A stretch of 64,000 bases of DNA from Nemophila menziesii (Eukaryota > Streptophyta > Magnoliopsida > Boraginales > Hydrophyllaceae), in assembly GCA_029959085.1 (NCBI GenBank), contig JARWIR010000043.1, forward strand, positions 3,968,001 to 4,032,000, read 5' to 3'. The notes beneath the pieces were generated by a model that did no database searches, had not been told where the DNA came from, and saw only the letters and a program-made list of their open reading frames with translations. The position numbers and the translations under genes are program-made. Below, piece after piece: positions 45,240 through 59,261 of this stretch (positions are counted from its first letter, which is position 1; each line of letters begins with the position of its first letter).

Positions 45240-46230
45240 AGTGAAGGAAATAGGAGATGGTTGATAAAAGCCTTGGTGTGTTGGCTACCCGCTGTCTAGT
45301 TAATCAAGCTAAGGTATCAACCAGTGTGTTTGTACTCTATAAAATATGGTAGAAATAGATGAGACCGTCCCTTTCTTCTATATCTCCAATCTTTTGGACA
45401 ATGAGTCTGATTGTCCAACTAACTTCAAAAAAAATCTAATACCTTGAATCACTTCAAGGTTGTTGGAGTAAATTCCTTTACTCACTCTATGATGTTTGTC
45501 GCCCATTATTGTTGCTTGAAGGCCTACCATAACTTCCCCCACTTATTGTTGAGGAGCATAGAAACTCCTGACCATGTGTGTGGATTGTATTATCTTTTTT
45601 GTGTTTTTCAACTATACTGATACCCGTTGTTTTCTAATTTTAAACAAAAGATGCGTCACAAAAGAACAAAATGTCTTCTTTGTCAACCACTTTTGTCGTT
45701 GATGTTGAAACATTATGTGGTACCGTATTATCTCCACCTAATCATCGTTTTTCAAACAATCCAACCATATATGATATGACCATTTTTTTAAGGATGCCCA
45801 TAACATTAAAAGTTGTATTTTCATGAAACCTACCCATTTTTGTCTTACAGATTTTCCAAAGAATGAGTAAAATGTACAATCTAATGATGTTATTTTCTCA
45901 ACCTCCTTCGTGACAAGTTTGAGTAATGTTTACTAATTAATCACCCAAACTCTTATTCATGTTATCATCTATCCTATTTGGAGATCCATACGCCGCTCAA
46001 ACTTGCTTACTTTTTGAATCCGTTAACTGAAAGTGCTCCATTGTTTTGTCTTGATATGAACACAAAATACAATATTTTGACTTCATACATTTTTGTTTTG
46101 CCAAATTTGCTGATGTTGGTCACACATTACAACATTCTTTCCATGCATGGATCCTAACTTCTAGTTGGAACATAAACAACAACTTCATATGTTTTAAGTG
46201 TCTTTATCTAAATGTAGGATTAAGATGTGA
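45240..46230 (-). mobile_element. LINE D: degraded 3' remnant
   Basis: Read on -, a zinc-finger region (HAWKECCN, KQKCMKSKYCILCSYQDKTM) is followed by a linker and RNase H-like pieces (DILFFCDASF, then NTLVDTLA). All are separated by stops and frame changes. This is the usual 3' half of a plant LINE in advanced decay, and more diverged than LINE A or C. Confidence 0.65.
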
Positions 46231-46434
46231 CGTATGATAGCCTACATTCAACAATCTTAAAAAATTTATGTGAAGTTGCTTATACAATTAAACAATCAAA
46301 TAATTATGGAAATCTACTTTCTAAATTTTTATCATTTTATTTAAAGACACTTTAGTCACATAAAAAAAGCGTGTATATTTTCAATAATAACTAGATTGAA
46401 TTGTATTCAAGCTCGCACTCATCTTTTTAGTGTG

Positions 46435-46435
<1 letters not shown>

Positions 46436-46489
<54 letters not shown>
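46436..46489. repeat. (TA)n microsatellite
   Basis: About 26 uninterrupted TA dinucleotides. Such runs are highly length-variable. Confidence 0.97.
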
Positions 46490-46493
<4 letters not shown>

Positions 46494-48340
46494 TCATTGA
46501 AAAGTAAATTAGAATAAACAATTTTTTTTCTTCAAAAGTTAGAATAACCAACTAGATGTCTCGTTAATTTGAATTTTGAAAGAGAATTTATATGACTTAG
46601 TACAATATTATTTTAAACTACGTTTATACACATTTGTAAATGTCGATTTCTATATGGTGGATATTGGATCAGGATTTCTCTACCTTTTTAAGTAAACACT
46701 ACCAATTAGTAAAATCTCAGCAAGGTTTAATACTTGACCCCTTCATAAGGGTATGAATGATTTACTCAAAGGATTTTGTAGGCTCAAAATCCTGATGCTC
46801 TTAGATGTCATTCTGTAAAGTAATTCTAAAGGGTCTAACAACTGTGATTTTCGTTTGAGATGCCCAAAATCTTGTTATATTATACTTTTATAGTTTATAT
46901 CAAATATACAGCAAAACTAAGACGAAGAGTTGTGTATACTCTTTTGAGTAGTCATAGGGTATTGATTTTTTGAAAGAAATATAGGCTACACTTGAATGGT
47001 GGCCTAAACGACAATATAAGGGATGTACAAACTTATATCTAGTGAGTCACATGAACCATTTTATGTACGTATATTGTCGTCCATCAAATTGACTTGTAGT
47101 TGGACTTACACCCATAACATTTTTAGAATAAATTTCAGTTAATTAAGTTAATTGTAAATATCAACGGTGTCATACTTGTCTTAAAATCATAAAATTGTTA
47201 TCATTACCTTTTTCTTACATTGCAGCCTGCAGGTCTACGTAGAACTCCGACGGAACAATGAAAAGAAACAGAAAGAACAGGAACTCCAGAGAAATAATGA
47301 TACGCGAATTAATAAAATCAACCAGAAAGAAAAGAAGAAACACGGTTAGTAATAATATGAACAACCTCTTTAAATGCAAAAGCAACAAACACAAGTTTGT
47401 CGAGTAGGTTATATATTAATACAAAAGTACTTCTAGATGACAAAAGAGTATTTATTGATAAAAAAATAATTTTTTTTTCAAGTATTTACAAAGAAATTAT
47501 AATTATATTATTTATTTATAATTAAATAATTATCGAAGACAATGAACCATGTCTAGGAAATAACTTTATCTTATTTAAACAAACAAAAAATAAATTTTGG
47601 ACTTTAAAAAATATAAAATTATCTTGGATAATTTGATTCAATCAATAAAATTTGTGTGACTTCTAAATTGTTCTCCCCCTTTCTTTCTTTATATAGATAT
47701 GATAAGGGTTAAATAATATTAATTGTTATTAATAGAAAATGAATGTCATAATATTAAATTTGTTATAAACCCATTTAGGTGGATATTCATTCCAGCCCAT
47801 GAGCTAGTAGTCAAGCCCATGACACTAAGTTTTAGGGTTATTTATTACCTATAAATAGAAGCTTATACTATGTAAACTTTACCTTCTCTGATAATAAACA
47901 TAACGCTCCTCTTTCTTTTTCTGCCGTTTCCTCTTTCCTTTTCTGCAGTTTACAATAAAAATTTGTTTGTTATTGAACATCTTTCTTTAGTAGATTTTTA
48001 AAAAGGTATATAGTCAATTATAAAATTGTAATAATCTTTTGCCTAAAAATAAATAAAATCTTGATTTAGCTAGGGTGTTGAGACACTTGACCTCAACACA
48101 CTGTTAAGTTTGTTTTAGTAATTTTTTTGTTATATTATTCTGGTAATCTTGAATATAAATATGATTATATGCTAAATATAATGCCCTCATTGACAAAAAT
48201 AAAATATTTGTGAACTTTTGAGACCTCACCATCTTTAAAATTTATTACGCTACCCTTGGCGCACAGTAATATAATGGAGTCGCAGCCCAGTACATAAATC
48301 TTAGCTCCATAAATTAAAACCTTAAAATCAAACACAAGCA
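46490..48340. other. Upstream of NDX; possible solo LTR
   Basis: Mostly AT-rich with no gene. At about 47770-47990 a stretch with TGTTATAAACCC, CCTATAAATAGAAGC (TATA), GTAAACTTTACC and a pyrimidine-rich end (CTTTTTCTGCCGTTTCC) has LTR-like layout. No second copy or target duplication was found, so it is only a possibility. Confidence 0.35.
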
Positions 48341-48796
48341 CTCTACTCTCTCTACAGTCTGCCCCAAACTCTTCAATTTCTCCGCCTGTTCTTAATTTAA
48401 TTTAATAGAATATAATTATATATAAATTATCTCTGCTCCTGCTGAAAATTTCTAGTCACAATTGTTAAAGGTAAAATTTCAACGTATTCATATTAAATTT
48501 TACTTTAATTCAGCTTTTTTTTAATTTTATTTTTTCGTTCAGTTATATACAGTTACATATACTTGAATTTCTATTATTTTGTAATATAATTACTCTTTCA
48601 CATGCTTAGGGCTTATTTTTTATATGTTAAATAAATCTTTAAGAATTTTAATTTATTATTATTTTTTGAGTTTTTGAGCTACTTAAAACCAGCATTTTAT
48701 TATTTATATACATTGTATGTGTCTATTATATGTGAGTGTTATTACTATATATGTATGTGTGTATTGAGATAGTTTATTTTCGTTTAGATAATCGGA
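48340..48796 (+). promoter_or_regulatory. NDX leader with 5' UTR intron
   Basis: A CTCTCTACAG-rich leader precedes AATTGTTAAAG|GTAAAA at 48470/48471. The next acceptor, CGTTTAG|ATAATCGG, is at 48787/48788, nine bases before the NDX ATG. An intron of 317 bp in the 5' UTR is therefore likely; plant leader introns often raise expression. The transcription start is not determined. Confidence 0.5.
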
Positions 48797-51700
48797 ATGA
48801 TGGCATGGTCTGAGGAAGAATCACGCGATATGGAAACAGAAAACAACAACGCTAAAAGAATCGAACCAGTAAGTTAAACTTTTAATGCTATTAAATTATC
48901 CATTATTATGTCATTTCTCTGCATCTTATGATTAATTGCCATGAACAGTTTGATTTTTTTTTTTTTATGAAATTTAGTTTAATTATTCAAATTGAACAAT
49001 TTGAGTATGAAGCTGATTTTTGTTAATTACCCTAACAAAGAATTTAGGTAAAGAACCGGGCATGGAATCTCAATCTCAAGCCTATAAGATGAATAATGTT
49101 GTAGACATAAGCAATTTATTAAATACTTAAAATTGTTTGTCTAAATTAAAGAATCGAATTTTTGCCCCACCACAATTTTGCATCTGCAGGTTTTTAATTA
49201 GTTGGACCTAAAATCAAATGTCTTAAAATTGGGTGACCTAAAGTATCAATTAAGCCAACAACATCCACTTATAAACTCCTAGGCTACTCGTGTAGCCTCA
49301 TTGATTCTAGAAGTGGCCCCCACCACAATTTTGTCGTGAAAAGATACCATTTTGTCTTGCCTCTAAAGTAAAACCCCAAGCCCCAGTTATTAAATATTAA
49401 GTAGAATGAAAACTGTTGAAAAAGTTGATATGTGTGTATGTTCATCTTTTTCACTCTTGTTACTTTTTGTAGCATTTTTAGTATATTTATCATATTTCCT
49501 ATTTGGACGGTGTATAATGTTTGATGCATCTTTTACTGATTGAATTTGTTTTTTTTTAAATGACTTGTTATGAACTGAAAAAGACAATTTTTTTTTCTCT
49601 TGCTAGGCACTTGACTTGATTGAATCAGTAAAAAGACTTCATGGACTTAGCTCCGAGGAACTAAGCAAGCTTATCAAAGAATCTGAAAACATTACTCTGC
49701 AGGAGATAAGTGAAAATGGGTCACCTTTACAGGTACATTTTGATTTAATTCCAACATCATATATCTTTGTTTTTACAATCCTTAAAAAACATAATGTTTG
49801 CAGATTAATGCTTCAAATCTTGCGAGATATCTTTGTTTGCACCTTATTGCAGCAAGTCTTGCATGGAGAAAAGACAAGGTTTTATTTCGCTACTTGTTAT
49901 CTGGGATTCGCTTATTACACTCTTTATATGATTTGGCACCTCGATTCCCTAAAATTTCCCAGGTACCAATTTTTTTAATCTCTTATCTCCAGCTCGTAAA
50001 TATGCAATAATCTTTCCAGTATTTACCAATAAGTGTCTGTTAAACAATTTATTGCAGATTCTTCTTGATGATACCAAAATTTCAGAACAGCTAATGCACC
50101 TGGGTTTTTACATGATTGTAGCTAGTTGCAGTTATAGACAGGTTAATTTTTTATTTTATTTTCCGAGGCTGCTATTTAGTAATGTTTATTATATACTTGT
50201 AACTATTTTATTTTCTTGATTATAGAGTGATGAAATTCAAGATGATATGGCCCCTTTACATTCAACAATTGTAGCAAGTAGTTTATATCTTTTCAAAGCG
50301 GGTTTCTCTTCACATTGGAACGAGCTTTCTCAAGTTTTACTAAGCTATAAAAAGGTACAGTTTTTTTTACCATTATTATTTTTTACCAGATGTAGTTAGT
50401 TAATAACGGAGAGTTTATATGACAGGTGGATATGCTAATGGATGCATCATTTAGTGCAGTACGTCACGAAATTCAGTTTCTTCAGAGCAAATTATCAACT
50501 GAATATGTTGGATCTTGTTCAGATTCAATCCCTCCTACTGAAGATTTGCTGAGTCATCTTTGCCAACAGTGTGAAGCTTCAGTACAATTTCTTCAATCAC
50601 TGTGTCAGCAAAAGCCGTTTTGCGAGCGTCTCGTTAAGAATAAGGTTTTTTTTTTAGATAAGATTTATATATTGTGAATTTAGTTTTTTAATATTTTTGT
50701 CATCTGCTAGGAGTTATGTGGAAAAGGTGGTATTCTTTTGTTTGCTCGATCTATTTTGGTTTTAAGAATACCAGATTGGCTTCATGATTCTTCTCCAGTG
50801 GTTGCTTCTGTATCTAGACTCAAGTCTAGGGTTTTATCTATTGTAAGTTTAGAATTAAAGCTTTTCTTAAGAGTCCTCTAAATAATATGGTAAATGAGTA
50901 AGTATTTTTTGTGCAGCTTATACATCTATGTGAAGCGGACAATGTATCTTACCTTGATGAAGTTGCAGGAAATCCTGAAAGCTTGGATTTAGCTAAATCT
51001 ATAGCATTCGAGGTTTGTTTCAAACCCTTGTTAAATCCTTATTACAGTAAACTAAAGTAAACAAATCTTTATTGTTGTATAGGTTGTTGAATTACTAAGG
51101 AAAATGTTTGGTAGTGATTTAAATCAGTCAAGTGATACCTCTGAAAAAGTGTTTCCTAGAGGTCAATTACAACTCAATGCTATGCGTCTAACTGACATTT
51201 TCTCTGACGATTCAAATTTTCGAGCTTTTATCACAAAACACTTGGTAAGATAAGCTCTTTGTGCAATCCTTTAGTGACTAAGTAATCTTTGTTTTTTTAT
51301 TAAGAAGTGTGAAAAATATATGTTACAGACTGAAATATTTAGTGAAACATTTTTACTTCCACATGGAGAGTTTGTATCAAAATGGTGTTCATCTAGTGTT
51401 CCGATTTGTGAAGAAGATGCAATATTAGAGTATAATCAATTTGCTGCAGCTGGATGGGTTTTAAATCCATTTTCATCAGATGTTCCGGTTAATCAATTGA
51501 ATTCAGATTCTAGTGTTGTTCCGGGGAATCTTCCTAAGGCATCTTATGCGTATGAGAGAACAGCTTTGCTTGTTAAGATTATAGCGAATCTTCATTGTTA
51601 TCTTCCTCATATGCGTAAAGGTAATGTGTCTCAAGGGTTAGTTTTCTTTTTTTTGTACCGTTTTATGTAAATTTTGTGTTGTGTTTTCAGAGGAGAAGGA

Positions 51701-53559
51701 TTTGTTCCTTAATATGTTGGTTGAGTGCTTGCAAAAGAGTGTTTCATCTGTTTCTACAACTGAGATAGCAGCTAATGTTAAGAGGAACTTAAGTAATTTT
51801 CTTTGATCTTTTACTAATAATTTATACTAACTCTGTTTATATTCACTGAGGATATGGTTATTATTGTCTGTTTAGATTCACTGTTTAGTCATGGTGCATC
51901 TTTGATTCCTTGTTTCCTAAATGAAGAGGATGTCCAACTCTTAAGGTGATTTCATTGTTTTTTCTTCTTATTTCTTTTGGTTGTTTTGATATTCTAACCC
52001 TATGGCCCTCTCTTCTATGTAATTCATTTCATGATATGCTAACACATTACTTTTCTGTTTTCAGGTTGTTTGCTAATCAAGTGGAACCATATATGGTGGC
52101 TGTACAAGCCAAAGATCATCAACAACATGTAAAATTCTTTTACTCTTTTACATTTTACTCGTATATGATATCACATCTCTTCACTAGAAACATTCTTATT
52201 ACTTTTTTCTGGTGAATTTAGGGGAGCAAATTTGAAGGCTCTGCTTCATGGGATAAATTCTCAAAACTCAACATTAGTGAACATCAGGTAAATAGTTTGT
52301 GGTTCCTTCTTTTCCCAGTTATAATAATACGATTCAATGAAACTATGTAATATATAAAGTTATAATTTTATTTAGGAGGCTCAAAGTACAGAAAGATACT
52401 CATCACCTCAACAATTAGAAGCAGCTCGAGACAATAACAGAAATGGAAACGGAAGAGAAGACATGTCTGAAAATTACGGTTTCCAAGAATTCAGAAGCAG
52501 TAACAAAAGACGATCAAGCGATTCTGGAAGAAGAGGCAGATCTAATTCTAGAAGAGGTGTAAGAAGACTTGATAATGAAACCAATTATGGTGAAACAAGT
52601 GGCTCTAATTCAAGCTCTACTAGAGAAAGAAACCCTGTTGATCAGGTTAATGAAGGTGCTATAGTTATTCACGATGATGAAAAGATTGAAACAACTCCAC
52701 ATGAGAAACAACAAAGAAAACGCAAACGAACTTTAATGAATGATTTACAGATTGAACTTGCTGAAAAAGCCCTTCGTGAACACCCTGATATGCAGCGAAA
52801 TCTCAATTTATTGAAATTTTATGCCGAAAGTTTAAGTGCTCATGTAAGTAAATCATGAATATTATATATTTTTTTAAACTTTTTAAATAACTTCGTAAAT
52901 TTTATTTCGCAGGGTCCTGAAGTTTCAACCTCCCAGCTCAAAAATTGGTGAGAGTTTTTTATTTTCGTCTATTTTTTACATTTACTAAATACTTGAGTTT
53001 CGTAACTATATATTTTGGTGTGTTCAGGTTGAATAATAGGAAAGCTAGGCTAGCACGAGCTGCTAAAGATGGTAATGTTCGTGTGCATTATGAAGGGGAA
53101 AGTGCTGAGAAACAACTAGGTGGGTCCGGGATGGTTATTCCATATGATTCACCTACAAGTCCTACTATGGGGTCCACTGGAAGAGGAAATAATGGAAATG
53201 GACTTGGGGATCCTACAGTAAGGATTTGTACTAATAATACTAATACTAATACAAATGAAATTAGTGGAGCAGGTTTAGTTCAATGTGATCCAGGTCAATA
53301 TGTTGTGTTGGTAAATGAGAATTTAGATGAGATTGGAAAAGCTAAGGTGTTTCAAGTAACTGGTGAATGGTGTGGATGGAACTTGGATACAACTCGTACA
53401 TTTGTGGTTGATATAACTGATCTTAGGGTTGATAGATTTGCTAAGCTTCCTTATCCTTCATCAGTTACAGGTGCTACTTTTGATCAAGCTGAAGAGATTC
53501 TAGGTTTTATGAGAGTTTTGTGGGATTCTAACAAAATTCTTGACTTTCCACCTCGTTAA
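48797..53559 (+). CDS. NDX: Nodulin homeobox protein NDX
   Basis: Seventeen coding exons: 48797-48868, 49607-49732, 49804-49962, 50058-50141, 50226-50354, 50426-50644, 50711-50842, 50917-51012, 51083-51244, 51329-51620, 51691-51792, 51876-51945, 52065-52128, 52222-52287, 52376-52843, 52913-52947, 53028-53559. They total 2808 nt, 935 aa (Arabidopsis NDX about 910). Two ATGs stand side by side at the start. Residues about 25-560 are the NDX-type helical N-terminal region (ALDLIESVKRLHGLSSEEL). An Arg/Ser-rich segment (RRGRSNSRRGVRR) precedes an atypical homeodomain at about 705-772, with WLNNRKARLARA in the recognition helix. The NDX C-terminal domain is about 825-935 (GQYVVLVNENLDEIGKAKVF). 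Known role: in Arabidopsis NDX binds single-stranded DNA in the R-loop at the FLC 3' end, limiting COOLAIR antisense transcription, and acts with PRC1 RING1. No defect is seen. Confidence 0.96.
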
Positions 53560-54895
53560 AAATGTGGACCCCACCCATCATCTGCATCTGTATCTGCCAG
53601 CTGGCTTTTGGGACTAGACTTTGTATAGATTTTACTACTCAGGCAAGAGGCTAGTTGAGTTGAAGACAATGTTTTGTGAGATGGGTGGGTAAGTTGAGTT
53701 AAGGTTATTTTGGAACTAAGCTTACGGCAGATAGAAAATGGTTAATCTGCCGTGGAGTGTTTTTGTTTTTTTAGTTAAGACTCTTTCTTTTGATGTTATA
53801 TTTACAGTAATTGTAGGTATCATTTCCGTATAAACTTTTACTAGATTCATTGTGCTTTATCTGCGCACTTTTGTTTAAGTATTTCGCTTCTTTGAACCTT
53901 TGATATGGAAAATGTGGTTGAACTTCCCTTTCATGTTTCACATTTTTTTTTTTTTAAATTAAAGGTTTTTAATGGTGACTGTTACAATGCGGCTGGGAGG
54001 GTAAATGTTTTTGAATGATTTATTTGATTTATCTGTTTGACAAGATAGTCTCTTCTTGTCTAAAACTAACTAAGAGTGCGTCTCTTGCTTCCTTGTGGCT
54101 CAAAAACACTTCATAATCTTAATTTTTAAATTGTACGCGAGTATGAGCCCAATTGGGATGGCTTAATTTATTTCAAAAAATATCTTGAGATCTAATTACT
54201 TTTAGTGTTTCTACCTATCTAGTATTTCTTTAAAAAATGTTTTTAAGTATCTAAATGTTTGTTTGGAAATGTGTTTTCAAAGCACTAAAATATTTCTACA
54301 TACTTCAAATTAAATTTTGAAAAAATATTTTACAAGTATCAAATATATATTTCTTCAAGTGATTTAATTTTTTAATTTTTTTTTTTCAATTTTATTCACA
54401 AAATAATTTTATTCCAAATGAATTTTACATCATTTTTAAAAGTTTAGATTTTTTTTTTTCATATTTTAAGAAAAGACCATCCCAAACAGGTTTTATATGT
54501 TTAGGACCATGTTTGGTTTATGAAATAAATCTTATTTGTCGTTTGTTAAGACTCTTTTTCATTACATTTAGTGTTTTTCATTTCATTTCAAATTTATAAA
54601 CTTTTCCTACTATGTACTAGGCTAATTACAAGGGAGGGGAGGGGGACTCAAAATTACTCTAGATTGTTACTAATACCTCAATTATTGGAGAACACTTTAT
54701 TTAATTAAGTGTTTACAAACTTTTTAAGTTTAGACATAATGCAAAACATCAAAAATTTAAAATCTACAAGTATCTGATTTTTGGATTTGGTAGTTGAGGT
54801 GAAAACCCTGTCATTGGGTGAGATAAAGTAAACGTAGTTGGCAAAAGCTGTTTTAAAAATCAAAACCTACGGATTTTTTCCTTTACTTAAATCTA
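53560..54895. other. NDX 3' UTR and intergenic DNA
   Basis: The first 250-300 bases are probable NDX 3' UTR. After that only AT-rich sequence with T-runs is seen. No gene. Confidence 0.5.
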
Positions 54896-54899
54896 TCCA

Positions 54900-55530
54900 T
54901 TTCAATATTATCTCTTCCCAATTATAGAGGTTGGTGAAAATCATGATATTCTTCCAAATATGCGTTGCGAAACTACATTTAAAGAAAAGACGATCTCTAT
55001 CTTCAACGACATTTCTTCAGTAGACACAAAATGTATGTGGTACAGTTCCCAAGCTGTCCAGTCTACTTTTGGTAGCAAGCTTGTCAAGCATAGCTAGGAC
55101 GAACCAATGCTTAACCATTCTAGTACTTTCCCAAATGAATTTATGCCATGCTAATTCCTCTTCTTTATGTCTCAAATGATCAATAGTGTCCTTTAGTTGT
55201 GACTTTCCAAACCAAATTATCACTTTTGGTTGCATCAGGTTTGAGGTCTCCAACTAATTGCCCCAGGAACTACATATTTGAGGGTCATCTCCATTTATGG
55301 TCTTCTATTCAATCTACTAGTTTCTTGTTGAGATGATATCCATGATCATTTACATCAAGATCTATCAGTTTATCCATAAGACTCCCACCTCCTCACCAAT
55401 TATCCACCAAAGACCTGTAGCTTCTCCATTTATGTCATTGTGTACTAAAGAGCTGTTTAGCAACAAAATTGATATTATGAATCTTTCTCCAACGCCATGG
55501 AGCATCAGAAGACATTTTTAAACTTTAAAT
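54900..55530 (-). mobile_element. LINE E: zf-RVT remnant
   Basis: On -, WHKFIWESTRMVKHWFVLAM, LDKLATKSRLDSLGTVPHTF and CVY-stop-RNVVEDRDRLFFKCSF form a zf-RVT domain with one stop. Upstream (higher coordinates to about 55530) is weaker linker-like sequence. No RT or RNase H is recognised, so it is an isolated internal fragment. Confidence 0.75.
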
Positions 55531-57285
55531 ACTTCTCTTCTTTATCATCACTTTGTGTACCCATTCATTCAATATATTCCTCTCTTTTGTATAAATACAC
55601 CAGAAATGTCTTAGGATTTCTGCTTTCTAGTGGCTTAAGTGAGTAACCAATCTAGTTGTGGATGAACATCGTTGTTTTGACAACGTTTTGCAAGTGATTT
55701 TTGAATCGCATCCATACTCCTTCCTCAACTGATAGAATCGTACCTACAAATAATGAATGGATAATATCACTTGTTTCTTTTGACTTATTATGATTTGGAT
55801 TATTAGATTCCAAATCATAATAAACTCTAGATGTGATTAAAAGCACAATAATTATTAGATAGGATTTAATAACAATTGAAAACTCAATAAAGTATTTTAG
55901 GGCGGGTGTGTGAATAGGACAATGAGGAATAACTTGATTTTATCTAAAAGTCAAAACTTTTTAAATTTTATATAAGTAGATTAGAATAGCACATAGAGAT
56001 AAGATATATGAGTATAAAAAATCAATCCAACTCTATGTGTGTTTATTCTATGATAAATATTAGACAAGAATAAAGTTAGACAATGTAATAAGCATATAAC
56101 ATGCAATTTCTAAGCCTAACAATATATGCAAGCTAAAGACAAAGATTAAACTATAGGCATACACAAAGTAAAGAAAGAGAGAGAAAACAAACACAAGATT
56201 TAGAGTGGTTCAACCTTCCTTACTTACATACATTACCTAAGGTATGTACATCCTTAGGATTTCAGCTCCTCCACTAGAACTCCTTGCACTCTTAAATGTG
56301 AGACCACAAACCTTTAGACCACTTACAGATCCATACTAATGTTATCTCCAACACTAGGAAAACAAGCGGACAATTTTCACTCACGATGCAACACTTATCA
56401 AGCCCATTAAGCCTTCACTTGTGTATCACCACAGAAGAAATAGTAGACACTATTTTACCTTTTCAACTATGCAAAGTTTTTAAGCTAAGTGTGTCTCCTA
56501 TACTAGATCTTCTTCAAACTTGTATCATCTATGAAGAACACCTTCTTTACTAGACCACGAACAAACCCTATTTTATACGATTAACCCCTAATTGACCTAT
56601 CCTACCCATTAGAATCCTATGTGAGTTGATTACAAAAGTATTTGTGGACCAATTATATACAAATAAATACTTGATGAATATGTTTTTGCAACTCCCCTAA
56701 ATGTAGCTTCTAAAAATATTTGAATGTGTAGAGAGAAAGAGAAAAATAATAGAGTCCCTATTGTCTCTATGTATAGCAGATTTCCTCCAACGTTTCTGGC
56801 CACGTGTCCCTCTCTGGTTGGCTGCATTTTGAATTATTCGAACGTCCGTGTACTCTGGTCAGATGCTCGGTGTCGTGTCTCTATTCTCTAAAGACTCTTT
56901 GCCAACTAGTACACTAACGTCTCTATTATGTCTTGTACAATCGTTGTGGTTTAGCCCTTCAAATATCCTATTATGTACTTATTGTTGTTTTTTCTTGTGA
57001 TCACAAATTTTATTTATGATATGATTTTCTTTTTCAAAATTTATGTGTAATTTTGATAGTTTAAATTGTTATTGCATGTCCCACTTTCATGTATAAATTC
57101 ACTTTTATATAAAAATGCAATAGTTTATTTTATTTAGGTACTTATATTAGTGTTATCACATAATTTTAGTTGCATTGATATGCTCTGCTTCACTGATATA
57201 TTTTGCAAATTATCGACAATTTTGACAAGTATAGCAGTTGAAGCAACGAACCTACCGAAAAAAAAGCAAAACCGAAGTTCACCGT
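55531..57285. other. Unassigned intergenic repeats, no gene
   Basis: About 56180-56580 (GTGGTTCAACC... ACTCCTTGCACTC...) reads like a dispersed plant repeat but no ends can be defined. The remainder is AT-rich and featureless. Confidence 0.35.
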
Positions 57286-57289
57286 ACCT

Positions 57290-57398
57290 AAATTATGGTT
57301 AGGCTACTCCGCAGAGACCGAGAGGTCCTGGGATCGAATCTTATCAGAGTCAAAATGATTTTCGAGTCCAAAGTGGCTCTCATATGTATTCAAAAAAA
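57290..57398 (+). mobile_element. SINE family 1, second copy (5' shortened)
   Basis: It shares GACCGAGAGGTCCTGGGATCGAATCTTAT-type B-box context and TTTTCGAGTCCAAAGTGGCT with the SINE at 18673-18800, then an A8 tail. The A-box half is partly missing or diverged. It lies inside a stretch of AACCGAACC/CAAACCGA repeats (57240-57640) that may be a separate hAT-like MITE. Confidence 0.75.
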
Positions 57399-57399
57399 A

Positions 57400-59261
57400 T
57401 TACTATTTCCGAACCTTAAACCTAACCAAACCGATAAGCATAATTTAAACCTGAAACTAAACTTAAACCTATACACCGACCCCATGTTAGGTTAGGTTTT
57501 AGTAATTTACACTATTCAAACTGGACCCAAATCGAACAAAAAAATGGGAAACCGAACCGAACCAAACCAAACCAATCCAATTCGTTACTATTTAAAACCG
57601 ACCAAAACTGAACCTACGAGACCGTTTGCAAACCGACTGCCGACACAATTGCTAGATTGGAAAAATCTTTCCATAAGATAATTACATCACTTGACCTCCT
57701 AGCCTTACCCTATGGGTTAACAACATTCAATTCATCAAATAAAAAATGAGTTACCCATCTACTAAGTACTAACAAAATTAAAGGTAATTTGGTTTAAAAA
57801 GTCAAACTAGATCATTCCAATATTTGGAAATAAGGGATTTAAACATTTTCGTGATCAACCCTCTACACTTTGACCGTTCCAAATAATACAACTCATTAAT
57901 TGTTTTCAAACGTTTCAAGAACACATTTTAAGAACATTCCGACTATCCTTCAGGTTATTCACCCATTTCCTAAGCAAGATCAAAGGGCTAGTAGTGTAAA
58001 TAATAACCTATAAATGCTTCTCCTCATTCTTGGGAAGAGAATGTCATGTGATATTAGTGGGTGGGTCCCAGATTTGTAGTATTTGCTGGAGTGAGAAATT
58101 TGCTCATATACGACAAATTGTAAGTTTTTTTTTCCGTGTGTTTTCATTTGGCGCAACTGCGGGAGATGGTCTTATTCAGAATTTTCCCATTCTTCAGTAT
58201 TTAAAGTTTACCTAACAAACTCTTTGGAACTCCCGGAATCAGTCATAATTGTTGATATATCTATATTACTTAATGATGGAGGTTGTTTGGCTGGAACAAA
58301 CACACGTGGCCCAATCAGAGTGGAAATCACCTTCATGGATAGTGTACTTGCACTCACCTAGAATGTTCCAGAACTTGATTGATTAGTCGTGTGAAGGTGA
58401 GACATTTTGATAATTGTCAACAAAGAAGACGATGGAGATGACATCCTTGGTTTGTCCGACGAAGCGTTAAGGCGTAGCTCTGATTTGAAAGTCCCATAAA
58501 CGGAGCTCACCATGCGAAGAGCGAGAAAGAGCGGATTGTCGTGAATCTAACATTTTGGGTGTTACGAAGAACATCTCCATCTTTTACTCCAATTCTATAC
58601 TCTATATTTACATATGATACTCAATAAATATGGCGTATCAACATTTACTTATTCTATTTCAACTACTCAATATCTACTATTTAGCTATAATTTTATTTTT
58701 TAGTTATATTTTTATAATAATATACCTAATATATTAATTTTAGTTTTTATTCTTATTTAATTTAAATATTAATTATTTTATTTATAATATATAGTTATGC
58801 AAATAAAATATTTATTTTATATTCAACATTACTTTTTAATTTAATAAATTCAATAATTAAAATAAAAATATTTAATATAATTATTTATTTATATCTTATT
58901 AATGAAAAAAAGTCACATTTATTCATTACTTTTTACAAAATATAAATATAATAATTTTTTCCAAATAAAATCATACAAAATAAATTGGGTTAATGCTCAA
59001 TAGGCACCCGCCCACCGTATTTTTTAAAGAACAACGAGTAATGGGAAGCTTCCATAACTCAAAGTTTGAGTTAGGGGAAACTTCCCATAACTCAAATGAC
59101 TCATTTTAGGGAAAAAAAGGGGTTATTGTTGATAATATCCTCATTAAACTCTCTAATTGTTTTTTATGCCTTCAATAATTTATTTTATAAAAAATGCCTA
59201 ATGAAGTAATTATTTATAGAAAACATCCCATTTATATTTTCTATACCTTTACTAATTCCAT
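57400..59261. other. Intergenic, AT-rich; no gene recognised
   Basis: 57400-57650 is rich in ACCGAACC motifs typical of plant MITE ends. 58600-58970 is extremely AT-rich. 59035-59115 has CCATAACTCAAA repeats resembling 15425-15530 in the hAT-like MITE. Confidence 0.4.

Noticed and set aside
57295..57495. 66-codon frame on +
   Set aside because: It spans the SINE and ACCGAACC repeats; not a protein gene.
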